Positions 17,048 through 18,197 of a DNA stretch of 18,197 bases are shown here, in pieces. The notes under the pieces were generated by a model. The model was not told where the DNA came from. It saw nothing but the letters and a program-made list of their open reading frames with translations, and made no database searches. Source of the stretch: Gracilaria caudata (lineage: Eukaryota > Rhodophyta > Florideophyceae > Gracilariales > Gracilariaceae). Location: the NCBI GenBank assembly GCA_030374735.1, contig JASCIV010000500.1:1-18197 (forward strand), in the 5' to 3' direction. Every line of letters starts with the position of its first letter. Position 1 is the stretch's first letter. The translations under genes were made by a program, and so were the position numbers.

Positions 17048-17059
17048 CCCCGATCGGGG
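17048..17059. repeat. Perfect palindrome in the LTR end
   Basis: CCCCGATCGGGG, 12 bp, perfectly self-complementary, 11 bp inside the proposed left LTR boundary. Confidence 0.6.
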
Positions 17060-17864
17060 AGTGACCTGTACAAGATGTTCTATACTTAGCCCTCGAGAGG
17101 AGGTATAGCAGCGACAGAGCCCTGCCGTAACACAAGCGAGCCGGGTATAAGACCGGAGTGCTACGTCTCGCCAAACCGAGGAGGTTCAGATGCGGTGAGA
17201 AGCACCAGACCGGATGCCGGTGAGAGTCTTGTCCACGGATGATCCTCGGAGTGAATGGGGAAAAACAGGAAAGCAAACAAGAGAAAACCAACACGGGTAG
17301 GTACCAGAAAAGGTAGGAAGACGGAAGAGAGAACCCTATACAGAGGCGCTAGTCGTAGTCACACTCCGAAACAGAAGTAGTAGAAGAAATAATAGGAATA
17401 TAGAGAGTTGTAACCTGTACTGCCAGGAAGACCCAAAGGGGTGGATGTACCGTACCAGTCACGGTTGTACTCGTAAGAGTTACAGACCAGTGTAGGCAAC
17501 ACGATCCAGTGCCAAGCACTTCGTGATGAGGAAGCTCTTCGTATAGGGTACGAACCTTCTTTGACTTTATTTGAGGGAGTCCAGGGCCGTGAGGCTCTGG
17601 CCTAAGTAGTGTAGACATTATTCTAAAATAATTAACTAAAATTACTTAATCAAGTGCAGACCACTGCTGGTTCATACACGTACTATATGTGCTAGTCCCT
17701 GTTCAGGGCCAGTGTCAGGTACGTCACACCGGGACAATCCATGACAGAATCACACCTGTACACTAGTCATACTTGCACATGTCATACCAATCGTCCACCA
17801 TCACCACCAGTTACCGGCACACGTCACGCATCCTGTTAACCAGGATCCCCCGTATGCGGGCCAA

Positions 17865-17916
17865 TACTCATAACTATTACCTTCTCAGGTCATCCTCGAC
17901 ACGGGAGTTATGAGTA
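17865..17916. repeat. Inverted repeat in the LTR
   Basis: TACTCATAACT (17865-17875) and its exact complement AGTTATGAGTA (17906-17916) are separated by 30 nt. They lie about 40 nt inside the U3 end of the LTR, a possible promoter or transcript hairpin. Confidence 0.6.
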
Positions 17917-17956
17917 GCAACTTCACTCAAGTACTCGCACGAGTTTGCACAACACA

Positions 17957-17970
17957 TCCCCCTCCTTAAG
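17957..17970 (-). other. Polypurine tract
   Basis: CTTAAGGAGGGGGA on the minus strand lies immediately before the LTR start, the position used to prime plus-strand DNA synthesis in LTR retrotransposons. Confidence 0.65.
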
Positions 17971-18197
17971 CGAATTTACGCGAGCGCGCCCCCGGAAACC
18001 CCCCGATTCTGAGTACGATAAGTATCCATTCTCCCCACCATGTCGGGGAATGACGACGTCCCAGTCTGTGGTATAGTGAGCCGCAGCGGTGTATTGGGTG
18101 TACGAGCGGATGCGCGAGCTACGGCGATGCGATCGTGGGAGCGCCAGCAATGCGCGTGCTCGAAGCGAGTTGCAGGTATGCCACGTGGGGTTCGGAA
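17971..18197 (-). mobile_element. Internal 3' end of the LTR retrotransposon
   Basis: This is the sequence just inside the polypurine tract and would hold the end of the gag-pol frame. One minus-strand frame is open from the window edge and runs through SESGGFRGRARVNSLKEGDV into the polypurine tract and the first bases of the LTR. Ending close to the tract is common in such elements. A second frame, also open from the edge, stops at a TAA just before the tract, so which is used is uncertain. No integrase or reverse transcriptase motif falls in the window. Confidence 0.5.

Larger units (their letters stand above)
17037..17956 (-). mobile_element. 3' LTR of a minus-strand retrotransposon (about 920 bp)
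   Basis: Read on the minus strand the LTR begins TGTGTTGTGCAAAC at 17956, directly after a polypurine tract, and ends in the complement of TGTGGTGCAAAC at 17037. The ends are therefore TG...CA and form short imperfect inverted repeats, as expected for an LTR. It contains a 12-bp perfect palindrome CCCCGATCGGGG near the left end and an 11-bp inverted repeat. The left boundary is inferred from the match between ends alone, because the other LTR is outside the window. The base composition changes sharply at this boundary, which supports it. Confidence 0.6.

Noticed and set aside
17022..17618. Minus-strand frames of about 90 codons in the LTR
   Set aside because: They overlap the proposed LTR, begin at unremarkable positions and show no retroelement protein motif.
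1..18197. Bacterial operons, CRISPR arrays, tRNA or rRNA genes
   Set aside because: No regularly spaced repeats, ribosome-binding sites before starts or structured RNA genes were seen. Introns and TATA boxes point to a eukaryote.

Overview
The window looks like nuclear DNA of a eukaryote with compact, mostly intronless genes. The evidence is spliceosomal introns with GT...AG ends and CTGAC branch motifs, TATA-like boxes upstream of start codons, AATAAA motifs downstream of stops, secretory signal peptides, a type II Golgi-style membrane protein, and an LTR retrotransposon end. Secreted animal-type haem peroxidases together with few short introns and LTR elements fit a multicellular red alga (Chondrus-like). 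That placement is an inference from general knowledge and was not tested by any search.

Layout, left to right. 1-120: last 39 codons of a haem peroxidase gene (P1, + strand). 1551-2690: type II membrane protein resembling fucosyltransferase-like glycosyltransferases (+). 3131-9163: a cluster of four related genes in alternating orientation. T1 (3131-4212, -) and T2 (8071-9163, +) are full-length, colinear 330-residue paralogues, each with a 25-nt first coding exon and one short phase-1 intron. Between them lie a decayed copy (4919-5551, +) and T3 (5979-7157, -), a divergent, intronless member with a strong hydrophobic hairpin and an extra C-terminal domain. 10133-11839 (P2, -) and 13504-15210 (P3, -): two complete secreted haem peroxidases of 568 residues each, with the full set of catalytic and calcium-site residues. 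From about 16390 the DNA becomes very AT-rich (about 20-25 % GC), and 17037-18197 carries the 3' LTR, polypurine tract and internal 3' end of a minus-strand LTR retrotransposon that runs out of the window.

The T family is the most interesting content. It has N-terminal helical or coiled-coil segments, a central Ala/Gly-rich membrane-seeking region and a conserved LDxxRxSxTxxDP signature near the C-terminus. This layout recalls alpha-helical pore-forming proteins of the ClyA/Hbl type, but that comparison is architectural only. The T cluster is flanked on both sides by secreted peroxidases. One reading is an apoplastic or defence locus combining oxidant chemistry with membrane-active proteins, expanding by duplication and inversion with one copy dying. 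This is a hypothesis, not a demonstrated function.

Intergenic stretches hold possible control signals (TATA-like boxes, a 26-bp perfect palindrome, a G7-TT-G7 run) but no further gene that can be supported with confidence.
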